Shown: piece by piece, positions 28,581 through 39,343 of the stretch
Position numbering within the stretch: position 1 is the stretch's first letter
How the letters are laid out: the number at the start of each line of letters is the position of its first letter
Assembly: GCA_011390575.1 (NCBI GenBank)
Contig: JAABSE010000006.1
Coordinates: forward strand, 1-64,000
Origin: Sphingobacteriia bacterium
GTDB lineage: Bacteria; Bacteroidota; Bacteroidia; Bacteroidales; UBA7960
Reading direction: 5' to 3'
Length of the DNA stretch: 64,000 nucleotides
The notes under the pieces: generated by a model
Seen by the model: the letters and a program-made list of their open reading frames with translations, nothing else
What the model was told of the DNA's origin: nothing
Database searches by the model: none
Translations under genes and position numbers: made by a program

Positions 28581-30560
28581 TTATCGGGCAATGATAAAGC
28601 GTGAGGGTTCTGCGGCTACTGCTCCACGGGTGGTAACCTGAAGGAAATACATGCCGTTGACCAGTGAAGATACATCCAGCCTGTTTTGATTGTGATAGGT
28701 GCTCACTAACCTGCCGGAGGCATCAAATATCCGTACTTCGTAATCACCGGTAAGGTTCTGGGGCAATTCAATGTTCAAGCTGTTGTGGCGCACCGGATTG
28801 GGGTAAACCTTCATTTCTCCTGGTATGGGTTCAGTGGGCGTGTGTGTAATGGTCTGAGGTCCGAATACGGGTCGTATCATCAGCGCTCCTTCGTATATGG
28901 AGGGAAGCCACTCGCCATGCGAGTTAAAAAATATATGGCCGGTGGCAGTGCTGCTAAGGTCATACCCGATATTGAGAAACTCATTGGTCGTTTGCTCCCA
29001 CCCCACATAAATGGTGTCAGAAACAGCCAGAGGCGGGTCGAGGGGAAAGCTGACAAACTGATTGAGACTTTCACCGAATTCCACGCTAACAGGTTCTGAT
29101 TCATAAAGAACGGTTTCCGGTTCCAGGTTTTTCCATACTTTTAATATGAACGGATGTACGCTCTGATTGTAAAGGGTAGGGTTGAAATAAAACTGCACTG
29201 CTTCCAGGGTGTCTGTATGGCTGAGGATAAATCTTACAGCTCCCTTTGCATTGAACCCTGCAATTCCGTATCCGTTTTCAGGGCTACCATCATCAAATGC
29301 AAAGTAATTGTCGAACACCTGCCGGAAGACAATGGTGTCGTTTCTTGTCCATGAGTCCCCGTTATCTCCTTGTCGTATTACATGGTTTATCTTAAACAAG
29401 CGCGACGGAGCGGGCTGCAGTGCTCCCGATCCCAGGGGATTGGGCACCAGGATTGGATTGGCATGCTCTTCAAAACTCTGGTATCCTCCAATATGGAAGG
29501 GGGCAATATTCCGGGTTCCTCCGTTGTAATTTCTCACCACCGAGCCTTGTTCGTCCGTAATGTAATAGCGGTAAGAATAGTTGAGGGTCATATTGTCGAG
29601 GTTGGCAATGTCCACATTAAACCTGGCTCTTTGCCGGCTTTCGGGGTCAATGATATAGTGCGACCAGGGCATGGACTGTAAATCCTGCAAAATGGATTGC
29701 GCCGGTGCCGCAAAAGCGATATCATAATAAAAAGAATCCGCAACCGAGCGGCCATAATCAAGGGTAATATAATCCACGTTCCAGTTGCTTATGTTACCGG
29801 CAAAATTATCCGGTGTTTTGCTCAGCGGGAAACTGGCGTAATTGCGAAACCTGAACTGAAAATCATCTCTCAGGTAGATTTCCTCATCAATAAACAAGGC
29901 TACCTGCTTAAAAAAAGTGCTGTCGTTGTTCTCCACGAAACTTTCCAGGCTTTCTCCTTCGGCACGCCAGATGCTTTCCCACAAATCATCTACCCAAATC
30001 TCTTCGTCAGGGTTTTCGGGGTCTTCAGTGTAATAGCCGGGAGTATGCAAAAATTCCACTACCAGCGAATCCCGCTGCCTGGGGGCACTTCCACGGCCCT
30101 GGGGCTGGTAGAAAAAAGTAAGCATAATGCTGTCGGAAGGTTGCAAAGCGGCCGGCTCACTACCAAATACAGAATCTAAACGGATGGGGCGTGAAGTAAG
30201 AAAATCAGCAGAAAACTGATAGTTGTCTTCCTCGGCCTCCGAATATATCTCCCCTTGTGCATTGAGGGCATCAAAAGTTGCTGTTCCAAAAGATTTGGGA
30301 TTTACAGCAAAGCCGGTATTGACAAAAACGTAATTGTCTTCCCATAGCATTGGGTCGGGATAGGGGCCGGCATAGGAAAAGTCTTCCCTTAGAGGGAGGG
30401 TAAGTGCCGTGCCCGGTTCTGTTTTGGTGAAAACACTGTCGCGGAATTGCATTTTTGCAGGATTCCCGGCCAGGGGTCTCAGAATCTCCTGGCCCTGGCT
30501 ACTTGCCAGGCCCGCTAATACTATACACAGTAATAATAAAAATTTCTTTGTCATGTGCAA
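28581..30560 (-). CDS. Secreted protein with T9SS type A sorting domain, unknown function
   Basis: Signal peptide; C-terminal KVYPNPVRHNSLNIELPQNLTGDYEVRIFDASGRLVSTYHNQNRLDVSSLVNGMYFLQVTT. Confidence 0.85.
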   Translation of the reverse strand: MHMTKKFLLLLCIVLAGLASSQGQEILRPLAGNPAKMQFRDSVFTKTEPGTALTLPLREDFSYAGPYPDPMLWEDNYVFVNTGFAVNPKSFGTATFDALNAQGEIYSEAEEDNYQFSADFLTSRPIRLDSVFGSEPAALQPSDSIMLTFFYQPQGRGSAPRQRDSLVVEFLHTPGYYTEDPENPDEEIWVDDLWESIWRAEGESLESFVENNDSTFFKQVALFIDEEIYLRDDFQFRFRNYASFPLSKTPDNFAGNISNWNVDYITLDYGRSVADSFYYDIAFAAPAQSILQDLQSMPWSHYIIDPESRQRARFNVDIANLDNMTLNYSYRYYITDEQGSVVRNYNGGTRNIAPFHIGGYQSFEEHANPILVPNPLGSGALQPAPSRLFKINHVIRQGDNGDSWTRNDTIVFRQVFDNYFAFDDGSPENGYGIAGFNAKGAVRFILSHTDTLEAVQFYFNPTLYNQSVHPFILKVWKNLEPETVLYESEPVSVEFGESLNQFVSFPLDPPLAVSDTIYVGWEQTTNEFLNIGYDLSSTATGHIFFNSHGEWLPSIYEGALMIRPVFGPQTITHTPTEPIPGEMKVYPNPVRHNSLNIELPQNLTGDYEVRIFDASGRLVSTYHNQNRLDVSSLVNGMYFLQVTTRGAVAAEPSRFIIAR

Positions 30561-30643
30561 TCAATGGTGGGTAAAACGTTTGGCTTTCTATAGAAAAACC
30601 GTTTTAACCCTGTATTATTGTTTGAAATTACCTGTGCTGCAAA

Positions 30644-31648
30644 CTATTCTTCGCTGTTGTACCATATTTTAATTTCTGTACCTCTCAGGATGGTTGGTTC
30701 CTCTTCCGGGTCAGGCTCTTGTCTGTACACTCTGGCATTTTGTGTGGTGGTTCCTTCTTCATATACCTCCTCTCCCAACATCAGCAGCGACTCTTCCAGC
30801 ACATCCATTACTTCCCAGGGTGTTTTACCCATAAGATTAGGAGTAGGCACACTGAGCAATTCCCGGGTATATTCATCAAAGTCAAATTCCTCTGCCGAGC
30901 GGTAGTATAAATCTACAGTGCTTCCCATAGATACTTGTTGCGGACGGTTAAGAACATTGGGCGACTGTCTGTAAACTCTGACACTATCGGTCAGTTCGTC
31001 CATAAAAACTTCCTGGCCCACATTCAATGAAGATGCATTGATGAGCCTGATGGCTTCTTCCCTGCTTTTGCCGATTACCAGGGGCACGTTGACATAGCTG
31101 CTTCCTTCACCGGTTCCCAGCACAAGATCAATGGTTGTTCCTTTCTCAACAGGTGTGCCTGGCTGTATGGTGCCCTGATTGTATTTTTGTTGCAAAACGG
31201 CATTTCTGGCAATGTTGGGTACGTAATCAAGGGTTCCTACATTCAGACCGTACGTTTCCAGCAGCGATTGCGCCTGTCTGAAGGAAAGGTCTGTTAGATC
31301 GGGCATGGCTACCATTTCCGGTAATATGGCCACCGTGGTTAGATATATAGTTCTGTTTCTCTTCACTTCAGATCCTGCTTCAGGGTTTTGTGCCGCAACA
31401 GAGCCCCTGTCTCTTGTTGTATCAAAAATGGAGTCGTTAATCACCGGCCTGAGGTTCATTCTTTTCAGGACCTGCTCTGCCTGTTTTTGTTCCATCCCAT
31501 CCAGGTCAGGTACTTCAATGGTACGGCCATGGCGTGTATATATATCAAGGGCTTTTATCGAAAACCACAATAAAGCGATACTGGCAGCAAGTGCCAGTAG
31601 AAAGTGGTTGCGGAAGGTTTTGCTTTTTAAAAAAGATATAATCTTCAT
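30644..31648 (-). CDS. Single-pass membrane protein with PASTA domains (no kinase domain)
   Basis: TM helix then repeated (v)Pdl.g....A...L......g PASTA repeats (IEVPDLDGMEQKQAEQVLKRMNLRP; MPDLTDLSFRQAQSLLETYGLNVG; VPLVIGKSREEAIRLINASSLNVG). Confidence 0.88.
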   Translation of the reverse strand: MKIISFLKSKTFRNHFLLALAASIALLWFSIKALDIYTRHGRTIEVPDLDGMEQKQAEQVLKRMNLRPVINDSIFDTTRDRGSVAAQNPEAGSEVKRNRTIYLTTVAILPEMVAMPDLTDLSFRQAQSLLETYGLNVGTLDYVPNIARNAVLQQKYNQGTIQPGTPVEKGTTIDLVLGTGEGSSYVNVPLVIGKSREEAIRLINASSLNVGQEVFMDELTDSVRVYRQSPNVLNRPQQVSMGSTVDLYYRSAEEFDFDEYTRELLSVPTPNLMGKTPWEVMDVLEESLLMLGEEVYEEGTTTQNARVYRQEPDPEEEPTILRGTEIKIWYNSEE

Positions 31649-32005
31649 TGGCTTGAAATATAGTTAGTAGCTGCATCTAAAGAGTTTGCAGGGCAATTTA
31701 ATGGAATGTTCCGGATAATTGCTGCCAAACTGGCTTTAGACCCACTGCATTTTTACCGCCCAAAATTAATAATTAATTGGCGATATTGGAGGTGCTTGAA
31801 CTAATTTAGTTGTTGTGTCTGATAAGTAACGGTGAAAAGGAGGTTGTGGTATACGGTTTAGGCTATCTAACCTTTTAAGTGAATAATTGTTTTTTGCATT
31901 CTCTGCAATGATTTTTTTATTTCCTGCTTATTTTCTTTGTCAAGAATCATAACTTTGCTTCTCATCAACCCATCAAGGAATCATCTATTAAACCTAAAAA
32001 TATCC

Positions 32006-32992
32006 ATGAAGAAAAACATAGCCCTTGTTGCCGGTGGCGATTCCGGAGAATATGTTATATCTGTAAATAGTGCCGCCATCATACGTAAAAATATTGATGC
32101 CGGGAAATTCAATGTATTTACCATACTTATTTCCGGCAAGAGGTGGGTATTTCTTCAGGATGACGGTACTGAAAGGCCTGTAGATAAAAATGATTTTTCT
32201 GTAATGCACAGCGGGGAGAAGATCAGCTTCGACTGTGCATTGATTACCATACATGGCACACCGGGTGAAGATGGAAAATTGCAGGGATATTTTGATCTGA
32301 TGGGGATTCCCTATACCACATCCGGGCAGCTGGCTTGTTCTCTTACCTTCAACAAGTATTTTTGCAATGCCCTGGCTGCTCACTGGGGGATGCATGTAGC
32401 CCGTTCGGCCAAATTCAGGAAAGGGGAGGAGCTATCCCTGGATCGTATTCTCAGCAAGGTTCATCTGCCGGTTTTTGTAAAACCCAACAAGGGCGGATCA
32501 AGTTTGGGCACCACCTTTGTAAAACGAAATGAGGATTTGCTGGCTGCCATGGAAGCCTGCCTGGAGCATGATGATGAGGCCCTGGTGGAAGAGTATATTG
32601 AAGGAGTAGAACTTACCTGTGGTGTTTACCGTCGCCAGGGTAAAGTGCTGGTACTGCCTGTAACGGAAATAGTGAGCAATACCGAAGCCAGATTCTTTGA
32701 TTACGAAGCGAAATATACGCAGGGAGCAGCAGATGAAATCACTCCCGCGCGCATATCGCCTGAGTTTACCCTGCAGGTGCAGGATACAACCCGCTTTTTG
32801 TATGAGAAATTTGAGCTGCGGGGGATTTGCAGGCTGGACTATATTTTCAGTAAGGACAAACTCTTTTTCCTGGAAGCCAATATTACCCCTGGAATGTCAG
32901 AAAGGAGCATAGTACCGCAGCAGGCAGAATATGTGGGCATCTCATTGAAAGAATTATTTTCGGATGTGCTGGAGCAGGCTATGAATGGGTGA
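32006..32992 (+). CDS. ddl: D-alanine--D-alanine ligase
   Basis: IALVAGGDSGEYVIS, HGTPGEDGKLQGYFDLMGIPYTTSG, VKPNKGGSSLGT, FFLEANITPGMSERS; ATG at 32006 within longer ORF from 31937. Confidence 0.92.
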   Translation: MKKNIALVAGGDSGEYVISVNSAAIIRKNIDAGKFNVFTILISGKRWVFLQDDGTERPVDKNDFSVMHSGEKISFDCALITIHGTPGEDGKLQGYFDLMGIPYTTSGQLACSLTFNKYFCNALAAHWGMHVARSAKFRKGEELSLDRILSKVHLPVFVKPNKGGSSLGTTFVKRNEDLLAAMEACLEHDDEALVEEYIEGVELTCGVYRRQGKVLVLPVTEIVSNTEARFFDYEAKYTQGAADEITPARISPEFTLQVQDTTRFLYEKFELRGICRLDYIFSKDKLFFLEANITPGMSERSIVPQQAEYVGISLKELFSDVLEQAMNG

Positions 32993-33001
32993 ACCTATTG
33001 G

Positions 33002-33592
33002 TTAAAAATAGTTTAAAGACATCAGGTACTCTGACAGCAGGTTAAAGGCTTTGTATCTGTGGCTGATACGGTTTTTTTCATGCAGAGGCATTTCGGCAAA
33101 GGTTTGATCATAGCCTTTGGGAACAAATATGGGGTCGTATCCAAATCCTTCCACACCCCTTTTTTCTTTGATGATTTCTCCCTCGGCAACACCTTCAAAA
33201 AGGAGCTCTTCGTCTTCGAGCAGCAGGGCAATTACTGTTTTGAAACGTGCCTTGCGGTTTTCAACCCCTTCCAATTCCTTCAATACTTTTTCCATATTGG
33301 CAACACTGTCTTTTGCTTCTCCGGCATAGCGGGCCGATAATACCCCGGGTCTGCCGTCGAGGGCATCAATTTCAAGTCCTGTATCATCCGAAAAGCAGAA
33401 ACAGCAATAGTGTTCCCGCACGAATCTTGCTTTTTGCAATGCGTTTCCCTGCAATGTATCTTGTGTCTCCGGAATGTCTTCTTTGCAGTTGATATCTTTA
33501 AGCCCAAGGATTTTCATGTTTTCAGGAAGCATGGACTGTACTTCAGCAAGCTTATGGGGGTTGTGGGTGGCAAATACCAGTTTCATAATCAA
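33002..33592 (-). CDS. rdgB: Non-canonical purine NTP pyrophosphatase (RdgB/HAM1)
   Basis: [64 protein letters not shown]. Confidence 0.94.
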   Translation of the reverse strand: MIMKLVFATHNPHKLAEVQSMLPENMKILGLKDINCKEDIPETQDTLQGNALQKARFVREHYCCFCFSDDTGLEIDALDGRPGVLSARYAGEAKDSVANMEKVLKELEGVENRKARFKTVIALLLEDEELLFEGVAEGEIIKEKRGVEGFGYDPIFVPKGYDQTFAEMPLHEKNRISHRYKAFNLLSEYLMSLNYF

Positions 33593-33613
33593 TCTAGTTT
33601 AATGCAATGAATA

Positions 33614-33653
33614 AAAAAACAGCCGGAGCAAATTTTCAGTGGATGCTCCGGCT
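33614..33653 (-). terminator. Rho-independent terminator of the biotin carrier gene
   Basis: Minus strand AGCCGGAGCA...TGCTCCGGCTGTTTTTTT. Confidence 0.75.
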
Positions 33654-33700
33654 GACTACTAATCTGAATTTACACGCCTGGTTGTATGTTTCTTATAGCC

Positions 33701-34054
33701 TCAGGCTATTACTTCGGGCTTTACTTCCAGTAAAATATGATTTTTGGCAACTTTATCGCCAACCTTTACATTGATAGCGGTTACCGTTCCATCAAAAGGA
33801 GCAAGAATATGGTTTTTCATTTTCATGGCTTCCAAAATCAGCAAAATGTCTCCTTCCTTCACCTGATCACCCTCCTTAACATTAACCTCCGGAATGTTTC
33901 CGGGCATAAAGGATTTCAGGTGCGATGGGTTAATGGGTTCATAAGGTTTGCGATTGCGATACATTTTATTGAGCTGGGTTTTGTAGCTCGCATCATCTAC
34001 CACAAACTCTGTAAAAACCACTTCGTTCTCTGCAGTGTTATTATCTTTTTCCAT
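33701..34054 (-). CDS. Biotin carboxyl carrier subunit (biotin/lipoyl domain)
   Basis: EGDQVKEGDILLILEAMKMKNHILAPFDGTV, EAMKM biotinylation motif. Confidence 0.94.
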   Translation of the reverse strand: MEKDNNTAENEVVFTEFVVDDASYKTQLNKMYRNRKPYEPINPSHLKSFMPGNIPEVNVKEGDQVKEGDILLILEAMKMKNHILAPFDGTVTAINVKVGDKVAKNHILLEVKPEVIA

Positions 34055-34102
34055 TATTCATCAATTAAAAATACATCAATTGCCTTGGATTGAACCCATG
34101 CA

Positions 34103-35650
34103 TCAGAATGGAGGAATTCCATGTTTCTTCTTAGGTCTGAGTTCTGATTTCTGGCTGGAAACCTCCAGGGCATGTACTACAAACCTTCTGGTTTCGTTGG
34201 GTTCAATTACTGCATCAATGTAACCATGAGCAGCAGCCACGTATGGGTTGGCAAATTTTTTCTTGTATTCTTCTACTTTTTCCTGTCTGACCTGCTCGGG
34301 ATTTTCTGCATTTTTGATTTCGTTGCGGAAAATAATATTGGCAGCCCCTTCAGGACCCATCACGGCAATTTCGGCTGTGGGCCATGCAAAGACAAAGTCG
34401 GCTCTGAGATGGCGGGAGCACATGGCAATGTATCCACCCCCGTATGCTTTGCGCAGAATAATCGTGATTTTGGGTACAGTAGCTTCTGAGTAGCTGTAAA
34501 GAATTTTGGCACCATGCCTGATAACACCGGCATGTTCCTGATCGATACCCGGCAGGTAGCCCGGCAGGTCAACAAGGGTTACCAGGGGAATATTGAAGGC
34601 GTTGCAAAACCTGATAAAACGTGCTGCCTTATCAGAAGAATCCACATCCAGTACCCCTGCCAATACCATGGGTTGATTGGCAACAAAACCAACCGTATCG
34701 CCATTGATACGGCCAAATCCTACTACCATGTTGGCAGCAAAGAGTTCCTGTACTTCAAAGAAATCGCTGTCGTCGCTGATTGAGCGGATAACATCTCTTA
34801 CATCGTAGGGCTCTCTGGGGTCTGTGGGTATTATATTGTCAATTTTGAACTGACGCGATTTGGGGGCTTTCTTGGGGAAAGCATCCGCTTTTTTGGAATT
34901 GTTCCACGGGATAAAGCTAACCAGCTTTTTAATTTGTTGCAGACACTCCTGTTCGCTTTCTGCGAAAAAATGTGCGTTACCTGTTATTTCGGAGTGCACA
35001 CGGGCGCCTCCCAGCTCTTCCATGCTGATTTCTTCTCCCAGTACCGACTTGATTACCTCGGGGCCGGTGATAAACATTTTGGAAATCTTATCTACCACAA
35101 ATACAAAGTCGGTAAGGGCAGGAGAGTAAACTGCTCCCCCGGCGCAAGGGCCGAGTATTACAGAAATCTGTGGAATTACACCGGAAGCCAGCGTATTGCG
35201 GTAAAAAATTTCACCGTACCCGGCCAATGAGTTTACCCCTTCCTGGATTCTTGCCCCACCTGAGTCGTTGATCCCAATGATGGGAATCTTCAGGTTCATG
35301 GCGTGGTCCATTATCTTGGATATTTTGCGGGCATGCATAATTCCCAGGGATCCTCCTGCTACGGTAAAATCCTGGGCGTAGATACAAACCGGAAAGCCAC
35401 TTATAGTTCCTGTGCCGGTGATTACTCCGTCACCGGGAAGGTGCTTTTTATCCATGTCAAAATCTCTTGCGGCATGTTCTACAAAGAGGTCATACTCATG
35501 AAATGAGTTGGGATCCAACAAGGCAACAATCCTTTCCCTTGCGGTCATTTTTCCCATTGATTGTTGTTTTTCGATGGCTTTCTGTCCACCGCCCAGGAGT
35601 GCTCCCTGCATCCTCTTCTTAAGATCCAATGTCTTATGCTTAATCGACAT
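34103..35650 (-). CDS. Acyl-CoA (propionyl-CoA/methylmalonyl-CoA-type) carboxylase beta subunit
   Basis: GGGQKAIEKQQSMGKMTARERI, DSGGARIQEGV, GPCAGGAVYSPALTDF, AYGGGYIAMCSRHLRADFVFAWPTAEIAVMGPEGA. Confidence 0.95.
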   Translation of the reverse strand: MSIKHKTLDLKKRMQGALLGGGQKAIEKQQSMGKMTARERIVALLDPNSFHEYDLFVEHAARDFDMDKKHLPGDGVITGTGTISGFPVCIYAQDFTVAGGSLGIMHARKISKIMDHAMNLKIPIIGINDSGGARIQEGVNSLAGYGEIFYRNTLASGVIPQISVILGPCAGGAVYSPALTDFVFVVDKISKMFITGPEVIKSVLGEEISMEELGGARVHSEITGNAHFFAESEQECLQQIKKLVSFIPWNNSKKADAFPKKAPKSRQFKIDNIIPTDPREPYDVRDVIRSISDDSDFFEVQELFAANMVVGFGRINGDTVGFVANQPMVLAGVLDVDSSDKAARFIRFCNAFNIPLVTLVDLPGYLPGIDQEHAGVIRHGAKILYSYSEATVPKITIILRKAYGGGYIAMCSRHLRADFVFAWPTAEIAVMGPEGAANIIFRNEIKNAENPEQVRQEKVEEYKKKFANPYVAAAHGYIDAVIEPNETRRFVVHALEVSSQKSELRPKKKHGIPPF

Positions 35651-35855
35651 ATCCTTAACGTTTTTATTTTAAATTGAATTTATTATTCTGCTATCAATCT
35701 GTGAGCCTTTGTTTTACCCATTTTACGCGGGAAAAAACATCCAAAGTAATGAAAAAAAAATGAAAACAGCACCTTTTTCTTTTGAAAAAATTAGGCTCTG
35801 TAAATTAATTAGATTTCATAAAACATTGATTACCATTGTTGTATGCTAATGTTCG

Positions 35856-37745
35856 CTACCTGATTATAACCTTGCGGGTTATAGTACTATTTCCTGTGCT
35901 GATGGTGAGGAAATAAATTCCGTCATCAATATGATCAAGATAAATTGTATGGGAGGATTTCTCCCCTGTATTGATGATCACCGGCGGAGTTAAAATCTGT
36001 CCTGTAATGCTACTTAGTGTAACTTGCACCTTGTCTTTTACTTCTCCAAAATACACTTTGATGAAGTCCTGAGCCGGGTTGGGGTAAATATTAATGTTCT
36101 GTGATAGTTCGTGAGGGGTTTCAATATTTACCTCATCGGTAAAGTTGGCAAAGAGCATAACTTCTGCTTCGGGCATGGTAAACTGAAGATCTTTGTTAAC
36201 CGAAACGATTTGTCCCAGGGTGTCGGTCCAGTTTTTAAAGCGAAAACCATCACTGGGAGTGGCAGAAAGATTCACATTCTCTGTTTCTGCAAAATACCCT
36301 GCACCCAATACGGTGCCGGAAAGGGGCGGGTCAATTTCCACCACAACAAAATTGGTTATGGCATTGGGATCGTACCCAAAAAGTTGTTCGGGATTCTCAT
36401 TATCCGGGTCAAGCCATGTCTTTAATTGTGTTTCCGGAGCATCTCCATTGGCCATCCAGTGGAGGTAAAACTTACCGTAAAAATCGGGTGAGGTTGGGTT
36501 GGAGCAACTGGCTCCGCCCCCTGTGAGGGTGCCGGCAATAAGTCCATGCTGGTCGAAAATAGGTGATCCCGAGGAGCCTCCTTCGGTAACCCCGTGCCCC
36601 GACTCGGTTTCTTCCCAAACCACGCTCCAGTATCCATTGGGCATGCCCCCGGTAAAGGTTCCCTGTTGGAGTGGGTTGGTATAGGTTGAAATCTTTTTGG
36701 CATCACCCGAGGGATGATGGATGCCCGTACCTGCCAGTGGATCGCGTGAAGAAACAGACCATCCGTTGAAATATGGATTCCAGTCAATGGGAACATCGTC
36801 ATTGAGCAACAGGAGTTTGAAGTCTGTTCCCTGGCTGATGGGGGCTTTGGCTACTATCGACGCACCGGTAAGCATCCTGGTATTGGGCGTTCCTCCGCTA
36901 TTTGGGCAGCCCGGGTATTCATAATTGAAATAAAACTGCCATGCCTGTAAATCGCTGCTGCTGGCACTGCTGCCACAGTGGTCAGAGGTTAAAAAATAGG
37001 GAGTAGCGTCATTGAAAGTATTGTTTATCAGTGAACCCGTACAGTTATACCAGTTTGTTCCCTGGCGGAGCAGGATTCTTGCCACCCCGCGTTTCTGTTT
37101 CTGCCACATATTTCCTTCCGGGCAATTTACATTCACGTTGCAATCTCCTGAGGATTTGGTGCCTTCGGTTGATGGCTCCAAAAAGGTGTCGTCGGTGAGA
37201 TATATTATCTCATCAATGGTAAAATCAGGTGCCTGGTTTATATTGGCATTTTGCGCATGATATTCGATGATCAATGTGGAAGTGGGTAAAATACGGGTTG
37301 AAAAATTACCGTGTGATGTATTGTTTGCCTGCGTGAATGCCCCTATGTGATGCTTTTTTGTGTCATCAAAAATAAACAATTTGTCATTTTCTTCTATGTG
37401 GAAGTCAGAAAATACAATCCCCAAGGCTGTGGCTCCCGGAACGGTAATCATTACATGCCACAATACGCTGCCGTCGGGCAGCAGAGTAGGTTGTGCCCTT
37501 TGCGAAAATTTCTCATGCACAGGAATGGATACCCCTGCAAACATGGGGAATTCCTCACGGTAAACTTCCTTGTCAATCATGTTTTCGCTGAAATACACCT
37601 TAATGGGTTCAATTTCAGGCAATGAAAGGCTATGAATCAGGGAGTAAGGTGTTTCATCCGTACTTAATTGAGCAAGCAATGGCTGTGTGGCCAGGAAAAA
37701 AAGAAGAAACAAAGTTCTGAAGGCCATTTGGGTGCTTCCTTTCAT
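35856..37745 (-). CDS. T9SS-secreted trypsin-like (S1, lysyl-endopeptidase-like) serine protease
   Basis: LTSDHCG, GVTEGGSSGSPIFDQHGLIAGTLTGG catalytic motifs; bacterial repeat domain; C-terminal NINIYPNPAQDFIKVYFGE...DGIYFLTISTGNSTITRKVIIR. Confidence 0.88.
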   Translation of the reverse strand: MKGSTQMAFRTLFLLFFLATQPLLAQLSTDETPYSLIHSLSLPEIEPIKVYFSENMIDKEVYREEFPMFAGVSIPVHEKFSQRAQPTLLPDGSVLWHVMITVPGATALGIVFSDFHIEENDKLFIFDDTKKHHIGAFTQANNTSHGNFSTRILPTSTLIIEYHAQNANINQAPDFTIDEIIYLTDDTFLEPSTEGTKSSGDCNVNVNCPEGNMWQKQKRGVARILLRQGTNWYNCTGSLINNTFNDATPYFLTSDHCGSSASSSDLQAWQFYFNYEYPGCPNSGGTPNTRMLTGASIVAKAPISQGTDFKLLLLNDDVPIDWNPYFNGWSVSSRDPLAGTGIHHPSGDAKKISTYTNPLQQGTFTGGMPNGYWSVVWEETESGHGVTEGGSSGSPIFDQHGLIAGTLTGGGASCSNPTSPDFYGKFYLHWMANGDAPETQLKTWLDPDNENPEQLFGYDPNAITNFVVVEIDPPLSGTVLGAGYFAETENVNLSATPSDGFRFKNWTDTLGQIVSVNKDLQFTMPEAEVMLFANFTDEVNIETPHELSQNINIYPNPAQDFIKVYFGEVKDKVQVTLSSITGQILTPPVIINTGEKSSHTIYLDHIDDGIYFLTISTGNSTITRKVIIR

Positions 37746-37828
37746 GGGCTGTATCTTAAGAAGGGAAAATATAGTTTGTCCAACACAAATGTACGGGATT
37801 ATTTGATGAGGAAAAAATCAAACCAATT

Positions 37829-38857
37829 TTATTTTGCCTTGATGGCTTTGGTTGAATTTCTCTTTTTGAGCTCGGGCTGAAATACCTTTATTCTTGATTT
37901 GAGTTCTGATTCGGGTTGGGATAGTCTTTCCAATAAAAGGTTCATGGCTTCCTGCCCCATTTGATAGCCCTGTTGCTCGAGGGTAGTAAGGGTGGGAAAA
38001 ACCAGGTTGGCCACCGGATCGTCTCCAAATCCTGCCACTGAAATATTTTCTGGAATTCTGTAACCGTTCTCTCTTAATATGTGCATGGCAGTGATAGCTG
38101 TGGAGTCGTTAACGGCAAAAACCCCGTCAATCTTATCTGCCATGGACAGAATGATATCTTTGTGTTCCAGCACTGTCTGGGGGGTATCGCATTTGAGCGC
38201 CAGCTCAGGAACAAACGGGATATTATTGTCTTTGAGTGCCTGCATATAACCCTGCAGCCTCTCCTGTCCGATATGCAGGTGGGGCTGGGTTCCCAGGTGA
38301 AGAATTTTCCTGCAACCTGTTTCAATCAGGTGGGAAGTAATCAGTCTTGCACCGTTAAAATCGTCGGTGATTACCCTGTCGGTATCAATTTCCTTACAAA
38401 CCCGGTCGAAAAAAACCATGGGTATCTGGCTGCGATATACCGAGAGGAAGTGACTGAAATCTTCGGTGCTTTTACTCATACAAACCAGCAGGCCATCTAC
38501 CCGATGATCGAGTAATGCCTGCACATTCATTTCTTCACGCCCGAAATCTTCGTTGGATTGACAAATCATCACACGGTATCCTTTGCTGTAAGCAATGTCC
38601 TCTATTCCACTGATGATGGAAGAAAAAAAGTGATGAACAATTTCGGGAATAACAATACCAATGGTATGTGAAACCTGCTTTTTCAGGCTCAGGGCAAGCG
38701 CATTGGGTCGGTAATTCACCTTTGCTGCAAAGGCTTTGATTTTTTCTCTTGTCCCTTCGCTGATATCGGGATGGTCTTTCAGTGCCCTTGAAACAGTGGA
38801 GGGAGATACGCCTAATGCCTTGGCAATGTCGCTGATAGATGTAAGATGAGGCTTCAT
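37829..38857 (-). CDS. LacI-family transcriptional regulator
   Basis: TSISDIAKALGVSPSTVSRALKDHPDISEGTREKI HTH and periplasmic-binding-like C-terminal domain. Confidence 0.95.
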   Translation of the reverse strand: MKPHLTSISDIAKALGVSPSTVSRALKDHPDISEGTREKIKAFAAKVNYRPNALALSLKKQVSHTIGIVIPEIVHHFFSSIISGIEDIAYSKGYRVMICQSNEDFGREEMNVQALLDHRVDGLLVCMSKSTEDFSHFLSVYRSQIPMVFFDRVCKEIDTDRVITDDFNGARLITSHLIETGCRKILHLGTQPHLHIGQERLQGYMQALKDNNIPFVPELALKCDTPQTVLEHKDIILSMADKIDGVFAVNDSTAITAMHILRENGYRIPENISVAGFGDDPVANLVFPTLTTLEQQGYQMGQEAMNLLLERLSQPESELKSRIKVFQPELKKRNSTKAIKAK

Positions 38858-39074
38858 AACAGAATGTGAAATTTGCTGGTTGAACAGTTTAAAATAAACC
38901 CTGCAACGAAAGCTATAAAAGTACGAAAAAAAGGGAGGGGGAGTTCATGTGTTTTAGAAAACTTTTTGCCAACACAAAAGCATAATAGTTGAATGCTTTT
39001 TCAGTTGAAATTAAACAATGTTTTGCAAATTGATGTTATGCAAACGAATTCGCAAAGCAAATCGCAAACGTTGT

Positions 39075-39088
39075 CGCAAACGTTTGCG
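39075..39088. promoter_or_regulatory. Candidate LacI-family operator upstream of susC
   Basis: Perfect 14-bp palindrome CGCAAACGTTTGCG, preceded by direct copy CGCAAACGTT at 39063-39072; centrally CG-containing as in LacI-family operators. Confidence 0.6.
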
Positions 39089-39343
39089 GTAAAAAAACAC
39101 GCCAATTTGTTGATAGTCAGGCGGAAAATATTAGCAAATCATGTTTTTTTTTATACTTTTGCTTTTCACTGTTTTTAATCTTAAACTAACGAAAAATTAA
39201 CAATTGTTTAAACTTCAATCCCGAAAGGGGAAAAATTCCTTTCAGGGTATTCAAACCTTCGGGTACATTTTTTTATTATCAACTTACACAAACAAAAAAC
39301 AACTTTAAATTAATCAATTTTATTAATCAAAAATCCAAACAAA

